Assembly: GCA_963930655.1 (NCBI GenBank)
Contig: OZ005611.1
Location: 18,153,001-18,217,000 of the forward strand
Origin: Myrica gale
Taxonomy: Eukaryota; Streptophyta; Magnoliopsida; Fagales; Myricaceae
Length of the DNA stretch: 64,000 bases
Reading direction: 5' to 3'
Shown: positions 1 to 11,088 of the stretch, piece by piece
How positions within the stretch are numbered: position 1 is the first letter of the stretch
Layout: each line of letters begins with the position of its first letter
The notes under the pieces: model-generated
Seen by the model: the letters and a program-made list of their open reading frames with translations, nothing else
What the model was told of the DNA's origin: nothing
Databases searched by the model: none
Translations under genes and position numbers: made by a program

Positions 1-438
1 AAGAAAAAGCAGAAAGTGAGAGATTGTTAGATTTTCAACCAAACTGCTACTTTCTTTTAAAGAAACAAAGTGAAAGGGAATAGAAAAGCTCTCTCATTCC
101 CAGAGGTGAGACAAGGGAAAGAGAGACAGGGACCCAATAAAGAAAGGGCAAGTTTACGAATAAAGTACCTCAATAAAATCTCAAAAAGAGGAAAATGGTG
201 GGAATCTTTATTCGCCTTATACTGTTCAGGGGATCCCACAGTGCCACCTCTGTTACCCCTCCCCCCATTGCTACTCCTTTTCATGCTCTCTTTTTATCTT
301 TGATTTGCTTTCTCGTCTTTCATCATCCCCTCTGTCGTCTCTTTAAAACGCACATACAGACAAATTTGGATTTGTTCTGCTCTTAGCGTGTGCTTATGAA
401 CACCTCTGTGGGATTCTCATGTGGAGCTAATTTCGTAA

Positions 439-457
439 CTCTCTCTCTCTCTCTCCT
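439..457. repeat. CT microsatellite in the 5' leader region of the first gene
   Basis: A run of CT dinucleotides lies between the proposed first coding exon and the first well-supported exon of the left-end gene. Pyrimidine repeats are common in plant 5' leaders and first introns. No function is claimed. Confidence 0.7.
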
Positions 458-621
458 TGTCGGCCGCGATATTAGGATATGAATTTGAAGTCTGACGTTT
501 GCTTCTACATGTTTTAGGAATTTAAATTAAGCTATTTTCGGTTTTAAGTGTGGCTGTTAAGAATGAATTTCCCGTCATTTCATATGCTCAGTTAATTCAG
601 CTTTTTTCGTTCCCTTTCTAG

Positions 622-1944
622 GATAGAGATGAAGGCAAAGTTCCATTGACAAATGAAGAAGCTAGAGAGCCCAAATATAGGGTAGGAATGGATTGCCACC
701 ATCTTGGGTTTGAAGTCGACATGGAATTCTGGCCAGTAGAACACCCGGTGGAACCACCCGAGGAAGATCGGCCCGTCAAATGCCCAATGAGCGACTCTTC
801 TGTCCTCAACGTAAGAATGCTTCATCTTTATCTGGCTGCATTTGGGTTCATTGTTTCCTTTTAGATACATTTCACATTTCTGGAAAACATGAATGCGAAT
901 CACAATTTCAAGGAAAGATTGAATTATAATCTGTAATAGAACACAAAAGGGAGATACGCAACAATATCTATGAATAACTGTAGCACTTACCGTGGATACA
1001 TATGCATCCATTAGTACTGAGTCAAGAATAACACAGCTTGGTCGTTCTTTACGGACCATTTTCCGTGAAAGGGGTCTTTTTTAATCATTATTAATGAAAT
1101 TGACTAACGCTCTTGGCGATGAAACTTGCAAGATACCTTCTTTCACACAGGCAGTGATTCGTGGACAGGGCTGCCTCGATTGGCAAGTGGGTACTCTCCC
1201 CACGTTGTTGGCCGAGATTCAAATTCCCTGACTTACCTGGTACTTGGGGTATGAGACAATTTCAAAGTGTCCAAAGTTTGCCTATGTAGTAGCTCAGTCC
1301 TACACCCGGGGAGCCTTGCACATAGGATTTCCTTCACTACCCAAAAAAAGGCGTAGTGATTCCATTATGGTCTTTGGAAAAGCACTTGGTTTTTCCTTTA
1401 TGTGAGAACCGCTTCAGAAGTGGTATACCAAGTAAATAAAGTCACTTGTAGATCACCTTTATCAAGGACTATATACTCTGTAAGGGAAGGTTATATAGCT
1501 TAACATGTATGAAGGTTGGTCTCACAGACAGGCTAGATAGAGGAAAAGTTTTCACAAATGGCATATGGAGAACATTTTTTAAAAAAGAATTACTTAAACG
1601 TACTTGTAATCTTTATTAGATATGGAACTTCAACTACTCTGACGTTTGTATTGAATTTTTTTTCATATGAAATCCTCTCGCAGGATGGAGGAATGAATGA
1701 GAGCAGATTTTCTGAAAGCTTGAGGAAAAGGACAGAAGTACCAGCAGTTGCGAACAGACAAAGCACGGTTGCCGTGCACCCAGACCCTCCTGTTCCAGCA
1801 GTGCGCAAAAGGCATCACACTCTTACAGATGGAGACCATATTATGATGAGCCCTCTTACGAGAATGCCAGCTCTGCCTCAACTCCCAAACCAGAACATTA
1901 CCATCTTTCAAATGCTCCAGCAGTTTGACAAGTTTGAGTCTTAA
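622..1944 (+). CDS. Conserved plant protein of unknown function, two supported coding exons
   Basis: Exon 622-810 follows a polypyrimidine tract and AG at 620-621 and ends before GTAAGA at 811. Exon 1684-1944 follows CAG and ends at TAA (1942-1944). Both are phase 0, so 63 + 86 codons join in frame. The protein is short, hydrophilic and without membrane segments. It has an acidic N-terminal part with a PVEHPVEPPEEDRPVK stretch, and a basic middle (KRHHTLTDGDHIM). It ends in IFQMLQQFDKFES. From memory this resembles a small conserved plant family with no assigned role. The start codon is unresolved. One option is a tiny exon at 396-407 (ATG plus three codons) followed by GT at 408, which joins in frame. 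The intron holds a tRNA-like repeat. This is the only intact-looking host gene at the left end. Confidence 0.7.
1147..1345 (+). repeat. Possible tRNA-derived SINE in the intron of the first gene
   Basis: The intron contains a box A-like TGGCAAGTGG (about 1178) and a box B-like GATTCAAAT about 40 bases further on, the spacing seen in tRNA-related plant SINEs. The sequence then runs through a GC-rich body to a short A tract near 1343. No target duplication was found, so the limits are approximate. It could also be an unrelated repeat with chance box matches. Confidence 0.35.
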
Positions 1945-4697
1945 ATGGATAATGAGCAATTCAGTCCTAAACTTATGTTATGTTAGTTCTTCGCGGGCCA
2001 TTAACAAATGATAAGAAATCTATCTCCATTACGGAATGCTGTAGCTGCTCTACTAATGGAAAAGTCCTACGTATAGCAAGGACAACAAACGTCTCTACGG
2101 CTATATATTTTCTAATATTATATATATAGGGGTATCCAAAGGTCGGTCCGGGCCTGTCTGGGCCGGTGTAACCAGATTTGCTTAGAGTTGGTCAACCAGA
2201 CCGGACCGGTCCAGTTTGGGCCTAGGGATTGAGCCTTATTTTAAGCTACGTTTTTTGTTATTTTTTGGACCATTTTCTAGACTTCTATACCTCAGTTTTT
2301 TAGTATTTTTTTGCATCAAGTTAAGGCTATGATGTCAACCAAAATATGTCATAATTGTGACCTTTCTTCTACAACAAACTAAAAAGAACTCTAAATCATA
2401 CATTTAAATAATACTACTATACTAATTACTAGGTTACTAATTAAAGAATTCTAAATCATAGATTTTTTAAAATAATAAATCATACATCTTAAGACTTAAA
2501 GTATACATTTAAAGAATTCTAAATCAACAAACCAAATAGAAATTCCAAAATAAAGAAAGTCCAAAAAAAAGTATCAAATAGAAATGCTACTGGAACTAAT
2601 TAGTAATTAGTAATTACACTACTCTATTACAAGTCATATCAAACAACAAAATAAACAAATAAACAAACTAAAAGTATAATTAATACATGCCAAACAAAAT
2701 AGTAGAAAAATATAATAAAGCTAATAAATTGTGTCCATCATCAATTGTCCAATTTTCCATCTCCCATCAAGTTGTAAAAAAAATACATGTGAGATAATAA
2801 ACTATGAATCAATAATGGACATTATTATAAAAAAGAAATAAAACCATACTATGAAATCAATCTAATTAGTCCTCATTGATCTCAATCCGAGCCACTCGTG
2901 AGTTAAAAGTTAGTCCTAATAATTTAGGACATACTAAATGTCGACTCACTAGCGGAAAGGATCAAGCACATGACCTCATGTGCTAAATGTTGACTCACTA
3001 GCAGCTGTGGAAACAGGCATAGCCAGCACATCATTTGCCACCCTCGCAAGTATTGTATATTTGGATTTATTATTCCCCCACCAAAATAAGGGACGTCTAC
3101 TACGTCACTAGAGCCAGAGGCATCATCCATAGAATAATCAAAACTAGCAGATGGAGGAGACTCAAAACCCTATGTACAAACAATTAAAAGAAATAAGTTG
3201 GAATCTACAAATAATATACAAATCAAATAAGATTCAAATAATTAAAAGAAATACATTAGAATCTAAAAATAATATGCATGTGGACGTGTCATGCTTCAAT
3301 CTCTATAGACTATGTTATACTCATCAAACAAGTCATCTAACAAACACTTTGTAGATGATATCAAAATACATGCCAACTCCAGTAGATATATTTTCTTCAA
3401 CCAATACTCTACCACACTCAATTTGCCTCTAGAATCAAGCACACTTGCAATAAATATCATACTTGGTCTTTATCTCTATTGTCATGTTGCGCACTATTGC
3501 ATTTTCATTCATAGACATTCTAATCAATTGTAACTGAATTTGACAAAGCTCAGGGGGGAAGATATTTGATGTGACATACAAAGAGGTAGAAAGTTTGACA
3601 GTAACATCGAATAAGACCTTAAAAAACATAACAAAAATCATTATCTTCTTTCAATCCTCTCTTGTGGGAGATCCAAGTCCATCTCCCACACTATATGCAC
3701 GAGTAAACCCAGAATCATCGATCTCTAATCTTAGAAAGGTTGCTTGAAACCTTTTTGCAGTCTCCAACATGAGATATGCTGAATTCCATCAAGTTTGCAC
3801 ATCAAGAGATACCAATTTCTTCATATCAATTTTCATCTTCTTAGCACATAGCTTAAACTTCTCCAACCTTGATGGAGAAGACCTCACATACCTCGCTGTA
3901 TTCCTTACTTTCACAATAGACTCATCACAATCATTTAACCTCTCACAAACAACAAGGTTAATAATATGCGCACAACATCTCATATGAAGATACTTGTCAT
4001 GTAATAAATTTCCCTTCAAAAATATTTTAAAAAACCGAATAGCACCATCATTTGAAGAAGCATTGTCAACTGTAACGGAAAAAATTCTCTCAATACCCCA
4101 ATCATGTACGCAAGCCTCCACATACTTCCTAATTATTTTCCCTTGTGATTAGGAACTTGACAGAAGTTTATAATCTTTTTGCGCAACTTCCAATCGTTAT
4201 CAACAAAGTGTGCTGTGAGAGTCATGTAATTTAAGTTCTGCACTGAGGTCCATGTGTCAGTAGTCAAACTAACTCTGCATGCACATGAATTAAAAAGTCC
4301 CTTCACTTTCTCCTTCTCATCTTGATAAATATTTAGAACATCTCTTTGCACAGTTTGGAGAGAAGGTATTTGAAAACTAGATACAAGTGACTTAACAAAG
4401 GCCTAAAAACCTTGATCGTCCACTACCTTAAATGACATCTCATCAATAATACATATCTCTGCAAGCTTTTGCCTTGATACCACTGAATTATACCTATGAG
4501 CTATTAAACTAGACTCAATATTGTCACTCTCTCCTTCAGTCGATGTACTACTAATCAAGTGTGTTTGATATTTATACATTAGACCTTTTATCCTATTCAT
4601 AGGAATTTTTCTTATACTTCAATACATGATTTTTAAGGGTTGAGGTACCAATTTTATTACTGTCACAAGAATACTCTTTCAAACAATAGTTACAAAA

Positions 4698-5955
4698 TCA
4701 CATGGGGTATGAGGGTGTGAGTCCTAGTTTCAGGATTAAGGCAACCCAAGAGGGGGGTGAATTGGTTTTCTAAACTTTTCGGTTAAAACCCCCAAAGTTG
4801 TGTTTGCAAGTAAATACTACTTTAGCACAAATATATAATATGCGGAACTGTAAATAAGTGCTAAAGTAAGGAGTAGGGATAAGAGAAGCAAACACTCGAT
4901 TTTTAGGTGGTTCGGCAAACCCGCCTACATCCACCCCTCAAGCTCCTTCACCGAGCCTTGAGGTTTCTCCACTATTCTTCAAATAGCTTTACACACTAGC
5001 TTCCGGGTGCTAGTAAACCGTACAAGTGTTTTCTCCCGGGCTCAACACTCAAACCCACCCAAGTGGTTTTTCGGGCTTACCACTCACAACCTAACCAAGC
5101 TTGAGATATACCCTCTCTAAGCTTCTTCTTTAGTGAACAACCTCACTAAAGGAAACAACTCTCTAGATAGGAAGATTTAGGAACAAGACTCTCTCAAAGA
5201 GTGGATATAAAAGTGGAAAGCTCTATCTCTTGATTCACACAAAGACAAGGATGTGAAAGTGCAATTTGTGTGAATGATATGAGAAATATGAAATAAGAAG
5301 GTTTAGAATATTTCTCAAGCTATACAAATGATATGTGGTCGTTGGTTCTTAATTTTAGACGTTTTGGATGTGTATTTATAGGCCACATATGAAAACTAGC
5401 CGTTTATAGCCGTTGGGGGTCGATTTGACAATTTTACCGTTGTACCGGTCGACCGCTTCATGTACCGGTCGACCGGTTCAAGTAGCCGTTGCCCAACGGT
5501 CACAATTTTGAATGCTGTCAATGATCGACCGCTTCATGTAGAGGTCGACCGCTACAAAAAGTTCATCGACCGCTTCATTTAAAAACATGTTTTTGACCAC
5601 TTTTAAACATCCAATTTTAAAGACTTAATTCTCATAAGTATATGAAGGGTTTAGGAATATATTTTGGGTGTTTTGAAACCTTTAAAAACATTTTAATCTT
5701 TCAAACAAAAGGTAAAACGGTTTATGCACATTTTGAAAGATATGCAAGTGCGTGATTCAAATCCTTGTCAAATGTGAAATAAAGAGTTACAAGGATTATA
5801 CCCTAAGGTTTTGAATCTTCACTTTAAGCACTTTGCATCTTCTTGTTCTTCTTTCTTCAAGTCTTTGGCTCTTTTATCAAGTCGTCTTTGTCTTTGAAGA
5901 TGTCCACTTTATAAACTTATTCATTTATTGAAATCATCAATACCTTGATTGTGCA
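4698..5955 (-). mobile_element. LTR-like insertion (solo LTR, Sirevirus-type family) inside the hAT transposase
   Basis: Flanked by exact 5-bp duplications CAAAA (4693-4697 and 5956-5960). Read on the - strand it begins TGCACAATC and ends ATGTGA. It has no coding sequence. It shares features with 31280-38992: a GGTGGTTCGGC..CCTAC.TCCACCC block, a TTTCTCCACTAT block, and a G-tract AGAGGGGGGTGAATTGG near one end. Removing it restores the hAT zinc-finger reading frame, which independently confirms the boundaries. It holds a tandem GGTCGACCG-type repeat at about 5445-5575. A solo LTR left by recombination is the simplest reading. Confidence 0.75.
5445..5575. repeat. Tandem GGTCGACCG-type palindromic repeats within the LTR-like insertion
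   Basis: TGTACCGGTCGACCG-like units recur several times with degenerate copies (for example TCGACCGCTTCA). A different GTCGAC-centred repeat occupies the equivalent place in the related reverse LTR near 38535-38735. Confidence 0.7.
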
Positions 5956-7601
5956 CAAAAGCCAACAGAGGGATCACAATCTGTCTTCTTTGTCATGTGT
6001 TCCCATACAATGGATGTTTTACGTTTGCCAGGCAGACAATTTTGGTTGGTAGGAGTAGGACTAGGACTAGGACTGGGGACATCTTGGTCAGACTCTAAAT
6101 TAATTACAGGAGACATAGACGGTGCTCTCTGACCCTCTATGGTTGGTTCAGATTGATTATACATCTAGCGAAGGTGAACAAAACAATCACATGATAGTCA
6201 ATGACTCAATATTATTCACAACTCACAAATCAAATCACAATTATGCCAATTCACACATATATTTCTGCCAAATCAATCGAAACAGCCCCTAACTACACAA
6301 CGGCACAGAACAAGAATGAATAACATGCTTATCAAGAATAATAAACTGTCAAATCACATAAGAATATTTTGCAATAATCTGAAAACTATACTTCTTAAGT
6401 TATCTAAACTAATTATTCATAATTGCGAATACCCTAGACAAAACTTTAAAAGAAATGCAATGAAAGAAATTAATTGTCATTCAAAACCTTGAAAGAAATG
6501 CAATTATGAATAAACTAATTATTCATAATTGCAAATACCCTGGACATAAATATCTGCTCCAATTTCGAATTACGCACAAGTCACATATTTTGAAATATCC
6601 AATACATCATTATCCTCTCTTTTTCTTTCAAAATTTTCAAGAAGAAAAATTAATATCATCGTAGAAACATGCGTTCAGATTTCATAGTCTTTTTCCTTCT
6701 TTTCCCCTCAATATTTTTTTCAGCAACCAAGCAGATACCAACGGTCCAACAGATATATCCGTGAAATTTTTCTAACCCCAATTTACAACTCATCTTTTAA
6801 TGTTCTGTCCCTTTCTTTTCTAAATAAACCAAACATCCTACAACACACCAAAATTCTATATATACCTGAGCATCCATTCCAGGACGCAGAAAGTAAAGAA
6901 AATCAAACTAAAATTGAAAGGGAAACTTAGAAATGCCAAGCCACACTCACGGGCATCCAGTAAAATCGTGGGAGACCCAGTAAATTAACTAAAATATAGA
7001 CGACCAATTAACTAAGAACAACACCAATTTGCACGCCTAGAGAGAGATCAAAAGAATTAAGAAGTTACCTTAGAGATGAGAGAGAGAGACACACACACGG
7101 CAAGGGAGAGATAGACACACGACAACAATCACTAACCAACAAAGTCCAGCAAAGAGAGTGAGGAGGCTAAGGAGGGATGTGCCTGAAAGAAGAGAGGGAG
7201 GGGGCTCAGGAGTGAAGGGCTGTGGGTGAGGGAGGGAGGGAGCTGTTGTGTGAGAAGGGGGGTTGTTCGAAGTGCGAACTGAGGGGGGTGCTGTGCGAAT
7301 TTGCTACTGCGTTAGGTTAGGTTTTTATTTTTGAAATGTGAGTGGGTGCCGTGAGAAAGGAGCGGGGTAGGTGTGAATTCAATGAAAACATTTGTCTTTT
7401 AAAAAAACAGTTTGGATCGGTTTGGAGCAGTATACTCCGGTCCGGTATCAATTTTTCTATGTATGAAACCGAGATCGGACCGGAGTGTACCGGTTTCACC
7501 GGACCGGCCATTTCGGAAAGTTATTTCTCTCCGGTTTGGCCAAAACCAATTCGGTTTCTATCTGGCCTGTCCGACCGGTTCTTTGGATACCCCTAATATT
7601 A

Positions 7602-8340
7602 GCAGTATATGTTATTGCCCTTCATTATATTCATTTTTTTAGGATGGTACCTCCGATTTGTTGATTATCTCTCATTTATGATACAATACCGTGTTACTTT
7701 TTTTTTTAGGAAAGAGGAGGGTACTTCTGAATTTTATTCAAAACCCTCACGTATGGCAGAAGAAAACTGTGGTTATAAAATCAAACTATTACAAAGACTA
7801 AAAATAGACAACCAATACCCGAAAATACCAAGCAATAAAAAAGACAAACCACAAGAGAAAAAAACATATAAACCAAAACAACCACAGCAAAAAAAAATCA
7901 CGTATGTCTCAAGCGTGGCATTTCAAGATGATGTATATGTAGAATTCCTCGTCACTAATGAGGTAACTCTCCAAAGCTATGAAACCTTTGTTGGTTACCG
8001 CTTGCTCAAAACTTTGATAAAAAAATCTGCAGCAAGATTTGTTTCCCGAAAAATATGGCAAATAGAGTAATAGCCTACATGAGATCTAAAAAAAGCTCTC
8101 ATTCATCTCCCAATCTCCATAACGTGCAAATACCATTACACACCCATTAATCAACCACAATACCTTAGTCACACTCAATTTGGATTTCAAAATAATTCAT
8201 CTTATAGCACATCCGCAACTCCTTCCTCATCCCATACCATTTGACGCAGAAAAAGCAGCCAATAGAACTCTTTCCTCATCGCGAATCACATCCCCTCCAT
8301 GCCCTATGCCAGGATTTCCTAAATTGCAACCATCTCTATT
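7602..8340. other. AT-rich spacer with a possible LINE 3' tail on the - strand (about 7698-8100)
   Basis: A T run at 7699-7708, followed by sequence whose reverse complement reads like a LINE 3' untranslated end, suggests a short 5'-truncated LINE in - orientation. An open frame at 7609-8070 (+) is low-complexity Lys/Gln/Pro and resembles no family I know. No target duplication was found. Nothing else is recognisable here. Confidence 0.25.
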
Positions 8341-8347
8341 AATCTTA

Positions 8348-8796
8348 AGGGTAAAGTACATCAGTAGTCCCTGTGGTTTCACGTTTTGACAAATTGGTCC
8401 CTGTGGTTTCAACTTGAACACATTAGTCCCTGGAGTAAGCATCATGTAACAAAAAGGTCCTCCCGTTAGATTTCTGTCAACCTACTTAACGGTCAAAGCT
8501 ACCGAGAGGACCTTTTTGTTACATGATGCATACCTCAGGGACCAATTTGTCAAAAGATGATACCACAGGGACCTACAAATTAGTCCATGTGGTATCACCT
8601 TTTGACAAATTGGTCCCTGAGGTATGCATCATGTAACAAAAAGGTCCTCCCGGTAGCTTTGAGCGTTAAGTGGGTTGACGGAGGGACTGCATTGCAACAA
8701 CTTGCTGACCACAAGGACTAACGCGTTCAACTTGAAACCACAGGGACTATTTTGTCAAAACGTGAAACCACAGGGACTGTTTCAGTACTTTTCCCT
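8348..8796. mobile_element. Palindromic foldback MITE, 449 bp
   Basis: Nearly the whole element is an inverted repeat. It starts AGGGTAAAGTACA and ends TGTTTCAGTACTTTTCCCT. Both arms contain repeated 'GTCCCTGTGGTTTCA' units and an ACATGATGCATACC block around a short loop near 8575. A 7-bp duplication AATCTTA flanks it (8341-8347, 8797-8803). It has no coding capacity; the transposase would come from elsewhere. A smaller palindrome with the same kind of CAGGGAC units occurs at 43583-43815. Confidence 0.85.
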
Positions 8797-9210
8797 AATC
8801 TTAATCCACCTTGTGTTCTATTTCAGCCATAGTACTTTTAGGAGTCTGGCCGGCTTTGGTAAAATAATGGTATAACCTAGCTCCTGTAAGATCTGATTAT
8901 CATTATTAGATTTATGGGAATTTAAGAAGCGTGCGGGTTTCCATGAAGAAGAGCTCTTTGTACAACCCGCAGTGGGCCCTTGGAGTTGTGAAGACGACTA
9001 GGGTCTTCACCATGCACTGGTCGCTTGTTTCTTTGTGGCAGTCGCTCTTGCCAGTGGCAAGACTCTCTAGTTGGTCAGCGCCGCCTAACGACCTCCCTCG
9101 TTGTTCCCTCTGCCACCCCTCTTGCGCGGGTCTTCTTATATTCGTGTTGTCCAATTCTCTTCACTTTTTCATCTATGATTTTCTTTCTCTCTATCTAGCT
9201 TTTTGCTTGG

Positions 9211-10617
9211 TGCTCATGGATCCTAGCAGTGCTGATTAGGCGTTGGAACATATCATTGAGAAGACAAAGGCTCTGAGTTGAGGCATCAAACCCCCTACCT
9301 CATGGCAAGATGAAGCAGGGCTAAAGAGAAGGCGAGCCTAGTCCTTGTGGTAAGGGTGAGTACCGGAACGGATGGAACCCGAATGACCTATTTCGATTCC
9401 AGTTTCGGTACTCACCGAAATCAAATATTTGGTTCCAATTCCATTTCAGTAATGTGTCTGAATGGAACCGGAATATTCTGATTCATTATGTGCGCTTTTC
9501 TGGTTTGATATTTTTGAGCCCTAATAATCCCATTAGGCATTTTGGGTCGAAATTTTGTAGAAAATAGTTTTGTTATACATTATAAATTAACAATAAATAG
9601 CTTGTAAAATAAATATTCATCCAAAATCTAAAATAAACATTAATCTAAAATAAAATTACAACATTAAAAAATTATGGGCATCAAAAAAGATTGTGAGCTC
9701 TATTTTAAAATTACAATGTTTTATATCCTATCTAAAATAAAATAAACTTTCACCCGAAATCTTAAGTAAAATTATAAGATTTTGAGCCATATTATTTTAA
9801 AAAATGGAATCGAACATTCTGCTAATTTCGTCAGAATTTTCGGTTCTGGTTTCTGATTTTAAAAAATGCAAAAAATACATTCTGGTTTCCATTCCGACAT
9901 GTGCTAAAATTACAAAACCGGAATTGGAACCCGAAATTCGATTTTTGTGGGAATTTTTTTCTCACCCTTACCTTGTGGGGTGCATTATCTCTGACAAAGA
10001 ACTAGCCTTGTATGCCTTTCGGGAGGTGCTCACTCGTGCATGGACGTTTGATAAGAGGATGGAAAACTCAGAGCTTGCCAAAAATTACTCTCTCTGTGAG
10101 TTCAGTTCATGGGGGACTCGTGATTGTGTTTTTGCACCGACAACCCTGGTCTATGAAGGGGTATATGGTATTGAAGGCTTGTTCCCCTGGCCTTTCCGAG
10201 CAATAAATTAACCTATATATCTGCCCCATCTAGGTCCAGATCCATGGGTTCCCCATGGAGCGATCTAATGAGCTCCCTGTTAAATTTGTGGAAAAACCCA
10301 TAGGGGAAGTGTTGGAGATTGAAGGAAGAGCAAACAACAAAGTCTGGTGCGTGCCATTTATCCGTGTGAAGGTATTGCTTAATACGCAAAATTCCCTACC
10401 ACCAGCTTCACACTTTCACGAGGAGATAAGGATCCAGTTCGTATACTTTTCAAGTATGAACGCATATCGGGCTTTTGTTATCGATGCGGTTGCCTTGGAC
10501 ATATGCAGTCTTCCTACTCTAGGGAGGATAGGATTAAGGATGAGTCCTCATTTGGTCCCTAGATTAAAGTGGAGATTGGTTCTTCACGCGAGAGAATCTC
10601 ACGTGTGGTTTTGAAGC
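9211..10617 (+). pseudogene. LINE copy 1 ORF1 (nucleic-acid-binding protein), N-terminal part, broken
   Basis: The putative start ATGGATCC near 9216 leads into a frame with early stops whose text matches the ORF1 start of LINE copy 2 (near 46783). After the MITE at 9351-9970 the frame continues. The segment at 10255-10400 has the GEVLEIEG and FIRVKVLLN stretch typical of plant LINE ORF1 (DUF4283-type proteins). A CCHC-like knuckle follows near 10470-10515 in another frame (FCYRCGCLGHMQ). A frameshift lies between the two, so the protein is dead. In the family it coats the element RNA. Confidence 0.75.
9351..9970. mobile_element. Non-autonomous hAT element (MITE-like), 620 bp
   Basis: Terminal inverted repeats TAAGGGTGAG and CTCACCCTTA are flanked by a perfect 8-bp duplication CCTTGTGG (9343-9350, 9971-9978). 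The interior is AT-rich and non-coding, with subterminal GGAACCCGAA / CCGGAAT-type repeats in both orientations near the ends. It interrupts ORF1 of the LINE. Eight-base target duplications place it in the hAT superfamily. Confidence 0.9.
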
Positions 10618-11088
10618 CAAAGGATTGGGGCCATAGACACCACTATAGCTTGAGACTGTCGAAGCAACTTCCCCCGCTAGAATCTGATTTTTCGGTGCCT
10701 CATGTTAATCTGGTGCTATAGCTAGTGTCTAGTAGTAAAGGGAAAGCTCCTTTGACGATGGAGGCTCCGCTGAGGGTCGACGGTCTGAGGGCAGACCAAG
10801 GGACACGACCTCGAGTTCGGTTATAATACTGAGGTTTTAAAGTGCGGGTTTACAGGGGAACGGCCCAGATTGCTTCTCAGAAATCCAACGGTCCGGAGCG
10901 AATGTAAGGTAATTTTTTAAAGTGCGGGTTTACCGTTTGGTTGCCAACGACCCGCGTGTTTAACCTCCCCAGAACCACCTCTCTCCCTCCCCCTATCCCC
11001 TTTCTTCTCAAGTTCGATTTTGTGCTTCTCTCTCTCCCGAGGCCGATCCCCTTCCCATGTCTCTACATTAATTTCCAATTAATTCCCG

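Larger units (their letters stand above)
2930..6164 (-). pseudogene. hAT transposase (BED zinc finger / RICESLEEPER type), broken
   Basis: Pieces in order on the - strand are as follows. First an acidic-proline N-terminus and start of a BED finger (6164-5961). After a 1.26-kb LTR insertion, the finger continues (4692-4600) with CNYC and a GTSTLKNH core; the last zinc ligand position reads Y rather than C/H. Then a linker (4600-4403), a segment with LTTDTWTS (4351-4133), one with TVDNASSND and CCAHIINLVV (4121-3789), and finally the hAT dimerisation region with ANDVLA and ASESTFS near 3050-2950. Several frameshifts and stops separate the pieces, so no transposase can be made. In the family the protein cuts and pastes the element in the nucleus. 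Family identity is clear from these motifs. Confidence 0.85.
2121..7593 (-). mobile_element. hAT-family DNA transposon, degenerate, with a nested LTR insertion
   Basis: The ends are inverted: GGGGTATCCAAAG near 2129 on the left, and CTTTGGATACCCC ending at 7593 on the right. Both are followed inward by GC-rich repeats of the GGTCCGG / CCGGACC type. Identical 8-bp sequences TAATATTA lie outside (2113-2120 and 7594-7601), the target length expected for hAT. The left end carries a few extra TA units before GGGG, probably microsatellite growth after insertion. Inside, the - strand encodes a broken hAT transposase. A 1258-bp LTR-like insertion (4698-5955) accounts for much of the length. Confidence 0.85.

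Noticed and set aside
7609-8070. 153-codon + strand open frame
   Set aside because: Lys/Gln-rich low-complexity text after a T run; more likely the complement of a LINE 3' tail. No start context or domain.
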